From Lentzea xinjiangensis (GTDB lineage: Bacteria; Actinomycetota; Actinomycetes; Mycobacteriales; Pseudonocardiaceae), in assembly GCF_900110955.1 (NCBI RefSeq), contig NZ_FOFR01000012.1, forward strand, positions 1 to 64,000: DNA of 64,000 nt, in the 5' to 3' direction. Of the stretch, positions 7,435 through 15,478 are shown piece by piece. The translations under genes and the position numbers were made by a program. Within the stretch, counting starts at the first letter, position 1, and every line of letters begins with the position of its first letter. A model generated the notes under the pieces. It was given only the letters and a program-made list of their open reading frames with translations. It had not been told where the DNA came from and ran no database searches.

Positions 7435-8940
7435 ATGACGCAGACCGCTTCGGACAGCGCGCTGTCGGCCGATGGCGAGCAGCGGCGGTTCGCATCACTG
7501 GACCCGCGCACGGGCGAGGTCGTCGCGCACCACCCGGTCCACACGGCCGCCGAGGTCGAGGACGCCGTGGCCTCCGCGCGCGAGGCCGCCGCGTGGTGGG
7601 CCGGTCTCGGCTTCGAGGGGCGCAAGACCAAGCTCGACGCGTGGCGCCGGATCCTCGGCCGGCGCTCGGACGAGCTCATCGCGCTGATCAGCGCGGAGAC
7701 CGGCAAGCCGGCCGACGACTCCCGGGTCGAGGTCGCGCTGGTGATGGACCACCTGCACTGGGCCTCGCGACAGGCCGGACGTGTGCTGAGCAAGCGGCGC
7801 GTGTCCTCGGGCATGCTGATGTTCAACCACAGCGCGACGCTGGAGTACCGGCCGTTGGGCGTCATCGGCGTCATCGGCCCGTGGAACTACCCCGCGCACA
7901 CGCCGATGGGATCGATCTCCTACGCGCTGGCCGCCGGCAACGCCGTCGTGTTCAAGCCCTCCGAGTTCACGCCGGGCGTCGGCACGTTCCTCGCGTCGAC
8001 GTTCACCGAGGCGGTGCCGGAGTACTCGGTCTTCCAGGTCGTCACGGGCTTCGGCGAGACGGGCGCGGCGCTGTGCGCGTCGGGCGTGGACAAGATCGCG
8101 TTCACCGGCTCCACCCGGACCGGCAAGAAGGTCATGGCCGCGTGCGCGGCGACGTTGACGCCGGTGCTGGTCGAGTGCGGCGGCAAGGACGCGCTGATCG
8201 TCGACTCGGACGCCGACCTGACCGCCGCCGCCGAGGCCGCGATCTGGGGCGCGGTGTCCAACGCCGGCCAGACCTGCGCGGGCGTGGAGCGGATCTACGT
8301 GGCCGAGGAGGTCGCGGACGAGTTCATCGAGATCGTCGTGCGGCGGGCGCGCAAGCTCAAGCCGGGTGGCGAGCCGAACGCGAACCTCGGGCCGATCACC
8401 ATGCCGGCGCAGGTGGAGATCATCCGCGAGCACGTCAGGGACGCCCTGGACCGCGGCGGCAAGGCGCTGGTGGGCGGGCCGGACTCGATCCGGCCGCCGT
8501 ACGTCGAGCCGGTGGTGCTCACGGACGTGCCGGAGGACTCGGTGGCGATCACCGAGGAGACCTTCGGGCCGACCGTCGTGATCAACCGGGTGCCGAACGC
8601 GCTGGAGGGCGTGCGGCTCGCGAACCGGTCGAAGTACGGGCTGGGCGCCGCCGTCTTCTCGAAGTCGCGCGGCGAGGAGCTGGCGCGGGAGCTGCGGGTC
8701 GGCATGGTGTCGGTCAACGCCGTGCTGACCTACGCGGCGATCCCGGGACTGCCGTTCGGTGGTGTCGGCGACTCGGGCTTCGGGCGCATCCACGGCGAGG
8801 ACGGGCTGCGCGAGTTCACCTACGCCAAGGCCGTGACGAAGCAGAAGTTCGCGTCGCTGATCAACATGACGACGTTCGACCGCTCGTCCATGGCGGGCAG
8901 GCAGATGCTGCGGCTCGCGCGGATGCTCTTCGGGCGGTGA
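7435..8940 (+). CDS. NAD(P)+-dependent aldehyde dehydrogenase
   Basis: This is a 501-residue enzyme of the ALDH superfamily that oxidises an aldehyde to the acid in the cytosol. Visible motifs are GPWNYPAHTP and the KPSE cofactor region (near 176), FTGSTRTGKK, the general base in VECGGKD (near 249), the nucleophile in NAGQTCAGVER (near 283), and EETFGPTVV and GLPFGGVGDSGFGR near the end. The length is typical. The C-terminus carries an extra 30 residues seen in actinobacterial succinate-semialdehyde- or coniferyl-type members, so the substrate is unknown. GGAGGG precedes the ATG. It stands alone, controlled from 7351-7434. Confidence 0.92.
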   Translation: MTQTASDSALSADGEQRRFASLDPRTGEVVAHHPVHTAAEVEDAVASAREAAAWWAGLGFEGRKTKLDAWRRILGRRSDELIALISAETGKPADDSRVEVALVMDHLHWASRQAGRVLSKRRVSSGMLMFNHSATLEYRPLGVIGVIGPWNYPAHTPMGSISYALAAGNAVVFKPSEFTPGVGTFLASTFTEAVPEYSVFQVVTGFGETGAALCASGVDKIAFTGSTRTGKKVMAACAATLTPVLVECGGKDALIVDSDADLTAAAEAAIWGAVSNAGQTCAGVERIYVAEEVADEFIEIVVRRARKLKPGGEPNANLGPITMPAQVEIIREHVRDALDRGGKALVGGPDSIRPPYVEPVVLTDVPEDSVAITEETFGPTVVINRVPNALEGVRLANRSKYGLGAAVFSKSRGEELARELRVGMVSVNAVLTYAAIPGLPFGGVGDSGFGRIHGEDGLREFTYAKAVTKQKFASLINMTTFDRSSMAGRQMLRLARMLFGR

Positions 8941-8958
8941 AGGGACCCGCGCGGGTCC

Positions 8959-9954
8959 TCAGGCTCCGAGCTGCTCGCGCAGGTCATCCAGGACCTCGTT
9001 CGCGGCGAGCACGCCGAGGCCGAGGAAGTACGTCTCGTCGAGGACCGGCTTGGCCTTGCCCGCCTTGACGGCGTTCAGGCCGCTCCACAGCGGACCGCCG
9101 AGGACCGAGGCCTGCGCGGTCTTGGCCGGGTCGCCGTAGGTGGAGTAGACGAGGAAGTCGGCGTCGGCCTTGCCGATCTGCTCCGCGCTCACCTCGGCGG
9201 CCAGGTCGTCCACCTGGGACGGCGTCGGCTGCGGGATCTTCGCGTCGACCAGGATCGTGCCGATGAAGGACTTCTTGGCGTACAGGCGGATGCGGCCGGG
9301 CATGAAGCGCAGCGCCGTCACGGTCGGGCGCACGCCGAGCTTCTTCTCGATGGCGGTGCCGGTGTCGTTCGCCTTGTTCGTGTAGTCCTCGAGCATCTTC
9401 GCGGCGTCGGCCTGGCGGTCGAGCGCGGCCGCGTTGAGCAGGAAGTTCTCCTTCCACACGTAGCCGGGGCGCACCGAGAAGACGGTCGGGGCGATGGCCG
9501 CGAGCTTCGGGTAGAGGGCTTCCGCGCGCAGCTGCGAGCCCAGGATCAGGTCCGGGTCGAGCTTGGTGATCGCCTCTAGGTTGAGGTTGTTGGTCGTGCC
9601 GACGTTCTCCGGCGTGCCGCCCTTCTCGCCGATGTAGGACGGCATGGCCGGCGAGCCGTCGGTGTAGGCGATGCCGACGGGCTTGATGCCGAGCGCCACC
9701 ACGTTGTCGAGTTCGCCGGTGTCGAGCACGATCACCCGTTCGGGCTTCTTCTCGAGCTCGGTCTCGCCCATCGCGTGCTTGATCGTGCGGGGGAACTCGC
9801 CCGGCTTCGCCTGCGTGCCGAAGCCGTTGCTCAGCTCGTAGGCCTTGCCGAAGTCCTCACCGCCCTGGGCCACCGCGGGCTTGTCCGGCGTGCTGGAACC
9901 GCAGGCGGTCAGGGTCAGGGCGACTGCGACGAGCAGCGCTGCTCTCTTCGGCAC
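8959..9954 (-). CDS. Iron-siderophore-type ABC substrate-binding lipoprotein
   Basis: This is a 331-residue periplasmic-binding protein of the FecB/FhuD-like class. A signal peptide (VPKRAALLVAVALTL) and lipobox TACG give a membrane-anchored receptor. Hallmarks are RVIVLDTGELDNVVALGIKPVGIAY, then LNLEAITKLDPDLILG, and a C-terminal lobe. The family delivers ferric siderophores, haem or B12; the ligand is not determined. GGAGGAACC precedes GTG 9954. No permease or ATPase gene is adjacent, so it must use components encoded elsewhere. The C-terminal end is 18 nt from the aldehyde dehydrogenase stop (convergent). Confidence 0.88.
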   Translation of the reverse strand: MPKRAALLVAVALTLTACGSSTPDKPAVAQGGEDFGKAYELSNGFGTQAKPGEFPRTIKHAMGETELEKKPERVIVLDTGELDNVVALGIKPVGIAYTDGSPAMPSYIGEKGGTPENVGTTNNLNLEAITKLDPDLILGSQLRAEALYPKLAAIAPTVFSVRPGYVWKENFLLNAAALDRQADAAKMLEDYTNKANDTGTAIEKKLGVRPTVTALRFMPGRIRLYAKKSFIGTILVDAKIPQPTPSQVDDLAAEVSAEQIGKADADFLVYSTYGDPAKTAQASVLGGPLWSGLNAVKAGKAKPVLDETYFLGLGVLAANEVLDDLREQLGA

Positions 9955-9997
9955 GAGTGGTTCCTCCGCTACTGACAGTGATTCTGACCTGCGCTTC

Positions 9998-10011
9998 TTA
10001 GGGCCGCCTAA
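9998..10011. promoter_or_regulatory. Inverted repeat TTAGG-N4-CCTAA upstream of siderophore-binding gene
   Basis: TTAGGGCCGCCTAA lies 43 nt upstream of GTG 9954 and 86 nt before dhaK. Its half-sites match those of DtxR/IdeR iron boxes (TTAGG...CCTAA), but the spacing is 4 rather than 9 nt, so it is not a canonical 19-bp box. An iron-responsive operator is suggested by the downstream gene; this is inference. Confidence 0.4.
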
Positions 10012-10097
10012 CGGTACAGGGGTCGTTTGCCCGTTCCGAGTGTCAGACACCGGGAGTAAGAAGGAACACGGCACCGCTCTCTCGGAAGGGCTCTTCG

Positions 10098-11090
10098 ATG
10101 AAGAAGATCATCAACGATCCGGAAACCGTCGTGCGGGACGCGCTGCGGGGGATGCAGGCGGCCCACTCCGATCTGCTGACCGTGCACCTCGACCCCGCGG
10201 TGGTGGTGCGCGCGGACGCTCCGGTGCGGGGCAAGGTCGCGATCATCTCGGGTGGCGGAGCGGGCCACGAGCCGCTGCACGGCGGCTTCGTCGGGCGCGG
10301 CATGCTCGACGCGGCCTGTCCCGGTGCGGTGTTCACGTCGCCGACGCCGGACCAAGTGCTCGCCGCCGTGGAGCGGACCGACGGCGGCGCGGGCGCGTTG
10401 CTGATCGTGAAGAACTACACCGGCGACGTGCTGAACTTCGAGACCGCGGGGGAGCTCGCGGAGTCCGAGGTGCGCAGCGTCGTGATCGACGACGACGTGG
10501 CCGTGAAGGACTCGCTGTACACGGCCGGTCGTCGTGGCGTCGGCGGCACGGTGCTGCTGGAGAAGATCGTGGGCGCGGCGGCCGACCGCGGCGACGACCT
10601 GGCGGCCTGCGAGGCGCTGGCCCGGCGGGTGGTCGGGTCGGTGCGGTCGATGGGCCTCGCGCTGACCTCGTGCACGGTCCCGCACGTGGGATCGCCGAGC
10701 TTCGAGCTGGCCGACGACGAGATGGAGGTCGGCATCGGCATCCACGGCGAGCCCGGCCGCAGGCGGGTGCCGGTCGGCTCCGCGACCGAGATGGTCGCCG
10801 AGCTGCTCGACCCGATCCTGGAGGACCTGCCGTTCGCCGCGGGGGACCGCGTGCTGCTCTTCACGAACTCGATGGGCGGAACTCCGCTGATCGAGCTGTA
10901 CTTGGCGCACGGCATCGCGGAACAGCTCTTGGCTGATCGGGGGATCACGGTGGAACGCAGGCTCGTCGGCCCGTACATCACCAGTCTGGAGATGCAGGGC
11001 ATGAGTCTCACGCTGCTCCGGCTGGACGACGAGATGATCTCGCTGTGGGACGCGCCGGTGCACACGCCCGCCCTGCGGTGGGGGGTCTGA
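10098..11090 (+). CDS. dhaK: PEP-dependent dihydroxyacetone kinase, substrate-binding subunit DhaK
   Basis: This is a 330-residue DhaK. It binds dihydroxyacetone covalently as a hemiaminal to a His and passes it phosphate from DhaL. The substrate-site motif ISGGGAGHEPLHGGFVG is near residues 49-65, and GIGIHGEPGRRR contains the expected active-site His near residue 217. The length matches the family. The start ATG follows CTCGGAAGGGCTCTTCG. dhaL begins one nt after its stop, so dhaKLM form an operon for dihydroxyacetone/glycerol use. Confidence 0.95.
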   Translation: MKKIINDPETVVRDALRGMQAAHSDLLTVHLDPAVVVRADAPVRGKVAIISGGGAGHEPLHGGFVGRGMLDAACPGAVFTSPTPDQVLAAVERTDGGAGALLIVKNYTGDVLNFETAGELAESEVRSVVIDDDVAVKDSLYTAGRRGVGGTVLLEKIVGAAADRGDDLAACEALARRVVGSVRSMGLALTSCTVPHVGSPSFELADDEMEVGIGIHGEPGRRRVPVGSATEMVAELLDPILEDLPFAAGDRVLLFTNSMGGTPLIELYLAHGIAEQLLADRGITVERRLVGPYITSLEMQGMSLTLLRLDDEMISLWDAPVHTPALRWGV

Positions 11091-11091
11091 G

Positions 11092-11718
11092 ATGGGGTGC
11101 ACGGCTGCGGACGTCGTGGCGGCCCTGCGTGCCGCCGCCGCGGTGGTGCAGGAGCACCGCGACGAGCTGGTGCGCCTCGACCAGGCGATCGGCGACGCCG
11201 ACCACGGCGAGAACCTGCGCCGCGGCTTCACGGCCCTGCTGTCGCGTTTGGACGCGGAGGAGCCCGCCTCTCCCGGCAAGGCGCTGAAGCTGGTCGCCAC
11301 CACGCTGATCTCGACGGTGGGCGGCGCGGCGGGCCCGTTGTACGGCACGGCGTTCCTGCGGGCGTCGGCCGCGGTGGGCGACGCCGCGGAGCTCGACGGC
11401 GAGGCGGTGGCCCGCGCCTTGCAGGCCGCGCTGGAGGGCGTCGTGGCGCGCGGCAAGGCCGTGGTGGGCGACAAGACGATGGTGGACGCCCTGACGCCCG
11501 CGGTGACCGCCGCCGCGAGCGCGGAGGGCTCGGTGGCGGGGGTGTTGTCGGCGGCGGCCGACGCGGCGGCCGAAGGGGCGGAGTCGACCGTGCCGATGGT
11601 GGCGCGGAAGGGACGGGCCTCCTACCTGGGGGAGCGCAGCGCCGGGCACCTGGATCCCGGCGCCCGGTCGACGGCGTTGCTGCTGCGGGCGTTCGCGGAT
11701 GCGGCGGCCGGGGCATGA
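11092..11718 (+). CDS. dhaL: Dihydroxyacetone kinase ADP-binding subunit DhaL
   Basis: This is a 208-residue DhaL, carrying a tightly bound ADP that is recharged by DhaM and used to phosphorylate dihydroxyacetone on DhaK. The Mg2+-binding acidic motif DQAIGDADHGENLRRGF is near residues 27-43. TVGGAAGPLYGTAFLRA and the GDKTMVDALTPA segment are conserved nucleotide-site elements. ATG 11092 lies in TGAGATG directly after dhaK. The stop overlaps the dhaM start by 4 nt (ATGA), indicating coupled translation. Confidence 0.95.
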   Translation: MGCTAADVVAALRAAAAVVQEHRDELVRLDQAIGDADHGENLRRGFTALLSRLDAEEPASPGKALKLVATTLISTVGGAAGPLYGTAFLRASAAVGDAAELDGEAVARALQAALEGVVARGKAVVGDKTMVDALTPAVTAAASAEGSVAGVLSAAADAAAEGAESTVPMVARKGRASYLGERSAGHLDPGARSTALLLRAFADAAAGA

Positions 11719-12497
11719 CCGCGGCATCGGAGACCAGCAGGGTCGGGCTGGTCGTCGTCTCCCACAGCGAGATGCTCGCGAGCGGTGTCGCCGAGCTCGC
11801 CGGCCAGATGGCGCCCGACATCGCCGTGCTGCCCGTGGGCGGCACGGAGGAAGGCGGTCTCGGCACCGACTACGGCGCGGTGGTGGAGGCCCTGGCGGAC
11901 GCGGACTCCGGGGCGGGCGTCGTCGTGCTGTACGACCTGGGCAGCGCCAAGATGACCGCCGAGATGGCCGTCGAGTCGGCGGACGACCCGTCCCGCTACA
12001 CCGTGGTCGACGCGTCCCTGGTGGAGGGCGCGGTGGCCGCGGCCGTCGCGGCACAGGGCGGCGCGGCGCTGGCAGCCGTGGCCGCCGCCGCGGAGGGGGC
12101 GTCCGGTGAGGCCCCGGTGGCCGTCCACGACAGGGCGGGGCAGGACAGGACCGGGCAGGACAGGACCGGGCAGGACAGGACCGGGCAGGGCCGGAGCGGG
12201 CAGGGCAGGCCGGCGCTGAGCATCGTGCCGGACGCGGTGTCGGCGGAAGTGTTGCTCACCAACGAGGTCGGGCTGCACGCGCGCCCGGCGGCCTTGCTGG
12301 CGCGGACGGTCGCCCAGCTCGACGCCGACGTCGTCGTCCGGTACGGCGACGAGGAGGCGAACGCCGCCAGCGTGCTGGCGTTGATGGGCCTCGGCGCGCC
12401 GGGCGGCAGGTCGATCACCGTGGTGGCCACGGGGAAGGACGCGGGCGAAGCGGTCCGGCGGATCGAGGAACTGGCGGAGAGGGGGTTCGACGACTGA
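11715..12497 (+). CDS. dhaM: DhaM phosphotransferase: EIIA(man-like)-HPr fusion
   Basis: This is a 260-residue phosphoryl donor to DhaL. Residues 8-130 are an EIIA-type domain with the phosphorylatable His in VVSHSEMLASG (His17) and YDLGSAKM. Residues about 140-165 are a linker of five pentapeptide repeats. Residues 172-258 are an HPr domain with the active His in NEVGLHARPAA (His188). The EI domain found in the E. coli protein is absent, so general EI must charge the HPr part in trans. The start overlaps the dhaL stop. The fusion suits an organism where PEP-driven dihydroxyacetone phosphorylation carries its own HPr. Confidence 0.93.
   Translation: MTAASETSRVGLVVVSHSEMLASGVAELAGQMAPDIAVLPVGGTEEGGLGTDYGAVVEALADADSGAGVVVLYDLGSAKMTAEMAVESADDPSRYTVVDASLVEGAVAAAVAAQGGAALAAVAAAAEGASGEAPVAVHDRAGQDRTGQDRTGQDRTGQGRSGQGRPALSIVPDAVSAEVLLTNEVGLHARPAALLARTVAQLDADVVVRYGDEEANAASVLALMGLGAPGGRSITVVATGKDAGEAVRRIEELAERGFDD
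12138..12212 (+). repeat. 15-bp tandem repeat encoding the DhaM linker
   Basis: Three exact copies of GGGCAGGACAGGACC (12138-12182) are followed by two diverged copies (12183-12197 and 12198-12212). In frame they encode GQDRT three times, then GQGRS and GQGRP. The unit keeps the frame, so copy-number change would alter only linker length between the EIIA and HPr domains. Confidence 0.9.
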
Positions 12498-12792
12498 AGC
12501 ACCTGTCGTGCAGGCCATCGCGGCCGGAGCCGGTTGGGCATCGTCGGACGATGTTGTGGCGCCTGGGCGATTCGGCGGCCAATGCCGGTGGCGTACGCCG
12601 AGAGGTGCCCGTGCGCGGTCGCGTCCCGCTGTGCCCGACGAACCCGGATGGCGCAGCCGAACCGTTGCCCCACATGGGTTCATCAGGAGAAAGGCCGGGT
12701 CTAGGCGTTTTGCTGGACCGATAACTGTTTCGATCCTGATGGCGAAGCTCACGGCCGCTGCTCGCGCTGGGAGTGGCATAGTCGCCCGCAAG
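12498..12792. other. Gene-free upstream region of HBDH
   Basis: No convincing gene is seen between dhaM and the 3-hydroxybutyryl-CoA dehydrogenase. Plus- and minus-strand open frames here are arginine-rich shadow translations. The region presumably holds the dhaM terminator and the HBDH promoter; the operator candidate follows at 12793. No strong hairpin was found by eye. Confidence 0.5.
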
Positions 12793-12806
12793 TTACTCCT
12801 TGGTAG
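12793..12806. promoter_or_regulatory. Operator candidate TTACY-N4-RGTA (copy 2)
   Basis: TTACTCCTTGGTAG lies 27 nt before the HBDH GTG. It keeps the TTACY-N4-RGTA core of the other three copies, with only the final base off the palindrome. The position between promoter and start fits repression. Confidence 0.45.
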
Positions 12807-12833
12807 CCCACGCTTAACCGCAGGAGGTCTGCA

Positions 12834-14609
12834 GTGGCGCGCGAAATCAACACCGTCGGAGTCGTCGGCTTCGGAACGATGGGCGCGGGCATCGTGGAGG
12901 TACTCGCGCGCACCGGGCTCACGGTCAAGGTGGTGGAAGTCGACGCGGCCGGCGTCGAACGCGGGCTCGGGCACCTGGAGCACTCGACGAGGCGGGCCGT
13001 CGAGCGCGGGAAGCTCACCGAGGACGAGAAGACCGCGCTGCGCGGCCGGATCACGACGAGCCTCGACCTGGGCAGCCTCGCCGACTGCGACCTGGTGGTC
13101 GAGGCGGTGCCGGAGAGCGTCGCCCTGAAGGCGCGGATCTTCCAGGAGCTGGACGACGTCCTCGCGCCCGAGGCGATCATCGCGTCGAACACGTCGTCGT
13201 TGTCGATCACCGAGATCGGCGTGCGCACCAGGCGGCCGGGCAAGGTCGTCGGCCTGCACTTCTTCAACCCGACGCAGGTGCTCAAGCTCGTCGAGGTCGT
13301 GCGCACGGTCGTCACGGAACCGGACGTCATCTCGGACGTGGTCGCGTTCACCGAGCGGCTGGGCAAGTCGCCGGTCGTGATCGGGGACAGGGCGGGCTTC
13401 ATCGCGAACGCGTTGCTGTTCCCGTACCTCAACCACGCGGTCAAGATGCTGGAGTCGAAGTACGCGACGAGGGAAGACCTCGACGCGGCCATGCGGTACG
13501 GCTGCGGTTACCCCATGGGCCCGTTGGCGTTGCTGGACCTCATCGGTCTGGACACCGCGTACGAAATCCTCGACACGATGTACCACCAGTCGCGCAACCG
13601 CCTGCACTCGCCGGCGCCGCTGCTCAAGCAGATGATCACCGCGGGGTTGCTGGGCCGGAAGACCGGCCGCGGCTTCTACACCTACGACGGGCCGGACTCG
13701 CCGGTCGTCGTCGAGGATGCCCAGACGCCGTCCGAAGTGGACGCCGCCACGCAGACCCGTCAGGTCCAGCGGGTCGGCGTGATCGGCACGGGCACCATGG
13801 CGACGGGCATCGCGGAGGTGTTCGCGAAACGCGGTTACGACGTGGTGCTGCGCGCCCGCAGCCTGGAGAAGGCCGAGGCGGCCATCGGCGCGGTGCGCAA
13901 GTCGCTCGACCGGGCGGTGAGCAAGGGCAAGCTCGCGGAGGCGGACAGGGACGCGGTGCTGCGGCGGATCACGCCCGCGGTGGAGTTCGTCGACCTCGCG
14001 GACTGCGACCTGGTCGTCGAGGCGGTGGCCGAGGAGATCGGCATCAAGAAGGAGGTCTTCGCGGCGCTCGACGAGGTGTGCAAGCCCGGCGCGGTGCTCG
14101 CGACGACCACGTCCTCGCTGCCGGTCATCGAGGTCGCGGCCGCCACGAGCCGCCCCGCGGACGTCGTCGGCCTGCACTTCTTCAACCCGGCGCAGGTCAT
14201 GAAGCTGGTCGAGGTCGTCGGCACGATCTCCACGAGCGCCGACGTGGTCGCGACGGCCCGCAAGATCTGCCTCGACCTCGGCAAGCACCCGGTGCACTGC
14301 GGTGACGTGGCAGGCTTCATCGTCAACGCGCTGCTCTTCCCGTACCTCAACGACGCGGTGAAGATGCTGGAGGCCCACTACGCCGAGGCCGACGACATCG
14401 ACAACGCGATGAAGGTCGGCTGCGGCCTGCCGATGGGACCGTTCGCGCTGCTGGACGTCGTGGGCCTGGACGTGTCGCTCGCGATCCAGCGCACGCTCTA
14501 CAACGAGTTCCGCGAGCCGGGCTTCGCGCCGGCGCCGCTGCTGGAGCACCTGGTCACGGCCGGTCGTCTCGGCCGCAAGACCGGCAAGGGCTTCCGCGAC
14601 TACTCGTGA
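12834..14609 (+). CDS. Tandem-domain 3-hydroxybutyryl-CoA dehydrogenase
   Basis: This is a 591-residue protein made of two complete 3-hydroxyacyl-CoA dehydrogenase units. Unit 1 (residues 1-285) starts NTVGVVGFGTMGAGI, with NTSSLSITEI, GLHFFNPTQVLKLVEVV and DRAGFIANALL. Unit 2 (about 300-591) starts QRVGVIGTGTMATGI, with TTSSLPVIEV, GLHFFNPAQVMKLVEVV and DVAGFIVNALL. Both units retain the NAD-binding GxGxM and catalytic HFFNP regions. It should reduce acetoacetyl-CoA or oxidise 3-hydroxybutyryl-CoA, feeding crotonyl-CoA metabolism. AGGAGG precedes GTG 12834. Single-unit enzymes are about 285 residues; double forms occur in actinobacteria. Confidence 0.93.
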   Translation: MAREINTVGVVGFGTMGAGIVEVLARTGLTVKVVEVDAAGVERGLGHLEHSTRRAVERGKLTEDEKTALRGRITTSLDLGSLADCDLVVEAVPESVALKARIFQELDDVLAPEAIIASNTSSLSITEIGVRTRRPGKVVGLHFFNPTQVLKLVEVVRTVVTEPDVISDVVAFTERLGKSPVVIGDRAGFIANALLFPYLNHAVKMLESKYATREDLDAAMRYGCGYPMGPLALLDLIGLDTAYEILDTMYHQSRNRLHSPAPLLKQMITAGLLGRKTGRGFYTYDGPDSPVVVEDAQTPSEVDAATQTRQVQRVGVIGTGTMATGIAEVFAKRGYDVVLRARSLEKAEAAIGAVRKSLDRAVSKGKLAEADRDAVLRRITPAVEFVDLADCDLVVEAVAEEIGIKKEVFAALDEVCKPGAVLATTTSSLPVIEVAAATSRPADVVGLHFFNPAQVMKLVEVVGTISTSADVVATARKICLDLGKHPVHCGDVAGFIVNALLFPYLNDAVKMLEAHYAEADDIDNAMKVGCGLPMGPFALLDVVGLDVSLAIQRTLYNEFREPGFAPAPLLEHLVTAGRLGRKTGKGFRDYS

Positions 14610-14615
14610 TCCGCT

Positions 14616-14675
14616 AACAGGAGCACCATGTCCCGTCTGGCATGGTGGTGCCATGCGTCGACTGGTGCTCCTGTT
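14616..14675. promoter_or_regulatory. Inverted repeat spanning lipoprotein start
   Basis: AACAGGAGCACCA at 14616-14628 pairs perfectly with TGGTGCTCCTGTT at 14663-14675. It encloses a second small hairpin (GGCATGGTGGTGCC) and the ATG at 14653. The structure lies 7 nt after the HBDH stop and includes codons 4-8 of the lipoprotein. It could terminate HBDH transcription or hide the lipoprotein start from ribosomes. Confidence 0.6.
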
Positions 14676-15249
14676 GGCTGTCCTCGTGCTCGCTTCCGGC
14701 TGCGCCCGGACGACCGTCGAGGGCAGTCCGGCCGCCCAGGCGCCGCTCGACGCCGCGTCGCCGTTCGACTCCGGCCAGGACGGCTCGGCCGACCCGAGCG
14801 CCTCCGAGGAGCCGGAGGACCCCGAGACCGCGCCGATCGACGGCGAGATCACGCCGGTGTGCGCGAAGCTGAAGTGGACGGACCTGCCCTACCCCGGCGC
14901 CAAGGCCGACACGCCGCCGACGCAATACACCTACGACTCGTCGTTCGACGAGTCGTGCCGGTGGACGACGAAGGTCGACGGGGTCGAGGTCGGCGTCTCC
15001 CTGCGGTACCGCCTGAACAAGGCGATCACGATCGAGCGCACCACCGGTGACTGGGACGTGAAGGGCCGCAAGGTCACCTACCTGGACCGCTCCGACGAGC
15101 CGGAGGTCGAGCCGTCGTGCGTGCTCGTGCTGCCCTACGAGGGCGGCGGGCTCGGCATCATCGTCATCGACTCGACCGGCAAGTTCGGCACCGTCTGCGA
15201 CCAGGGGCGCAAGATCGCCGAAGTGATGATCGACCGGGAGACGGCCTAA
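14653..15249 (+). CDS. DUF3558-like lipoprotein
   Basis: This is a 198-residue lipoprotein. The signal peptide MRRLVLLLAVLVLASGC has a lipobox ASGC and is followed by a Ser/Pro/Glu-rich low-complexity spacer to about residue 65. The folded part has Cys pairs (TPVCAKLKW...ESCRW; PSCVLVL...GTVCDQG) like DUF3558 lipoproteins. There is no clear Shine-Dalgarno; the start lies inside an inverted repeat. Its 3' end overlaps the minus-strand FmdB-type gene by 4 nt. Function is unknown. Confidence 0.8.
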   Translation: MRRLVLLLAVLVLASGCARTTVEGSPAAQAPLDAASPFDSGQDGSADPSASEEPEDPETAPIDGEITPVCAKLKWTDLPYPGAKADTPPTQYTYDSSFDESCRWTTKVDGVEVGVSLRYRLNKAITIERTTGDWDVKGRKVTYLDRSDEPEVEPSCVLVLPYEGGGLGIIVIDSTGKFGTVCDQGRKIAEVMIDRETA

Positions 15250-15446
15250 CCGCAGCAGCCACCACCGCAGCACCCGCCGCCGCCGGCCGGTGCCTGCTGC
15301 GTACCGCCGATACCGGCCATGGACAGCAGCTTCACCGTGTCGGCGTGCCCGCCGGGACAGCTCGCGGGTGCGGACGACTCACTCATCGGACGCTGCAGCT
15401 CGAAGGTGTCGTCGCAGGTTCGGCAACGGAACTCGTAGGTCGGCAC
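15246..15446 (-). CDS. FmdB-type zinc-ribbon protein
   Basis: This is a 66-residue protein starting MPTYEFRCRTCDDTFELQRPM, the signature of the FmdB/CxxC-CxxC-SSSS family, with the first CxxC at residues 8-11. The second knuckle is degenerate (SCPGGHAD). A Gly/Cys tail (GGGGCCGGGCCG) could bind metal. The family is described as putative regulatory proteins; the role is unproven. It is convergent with the lipoprotein gene (4-nt overlap) and divergent from the zinc-finger gene at 15479. Confidence 0.85.
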   Translation of the reverse strand: MPTYEFRCRTCDDTFELQRPMSESSAPASCPGGHADTVKLLSMAGIGGTQQAPAGGGGCCGGGCCG

Positions 15447-15478
15447 GGTTCGATTCTACGAGCGGTTACCGTTTTGCC

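Noticed and set aside
9998..10011. Canonical IdeR/DtxR iron box
   Set aside because: Half-sites match, but the spacing of 4 nt is not the standard 9 nt. It is kept only as a candidate site.
11715..12497. Three-domain DhaM including EI, as in E. coli
   Set aside because: The protein ends after the HPr domain and no EI motif (GGxxSH) is present.
12508..13128. Plus-strand frame overlapping the start of HBDH
   Set aside because: It is Arg-rich and overlaps HBDH in another frame, with no supporting features.
11622..14852. Minus-strand frame of over 1000 codons across dhaM and HBDH
   Set aside because: It has no domain signal and is opposite genes with full family motifs. Codon pattern is that of an antisense frame.
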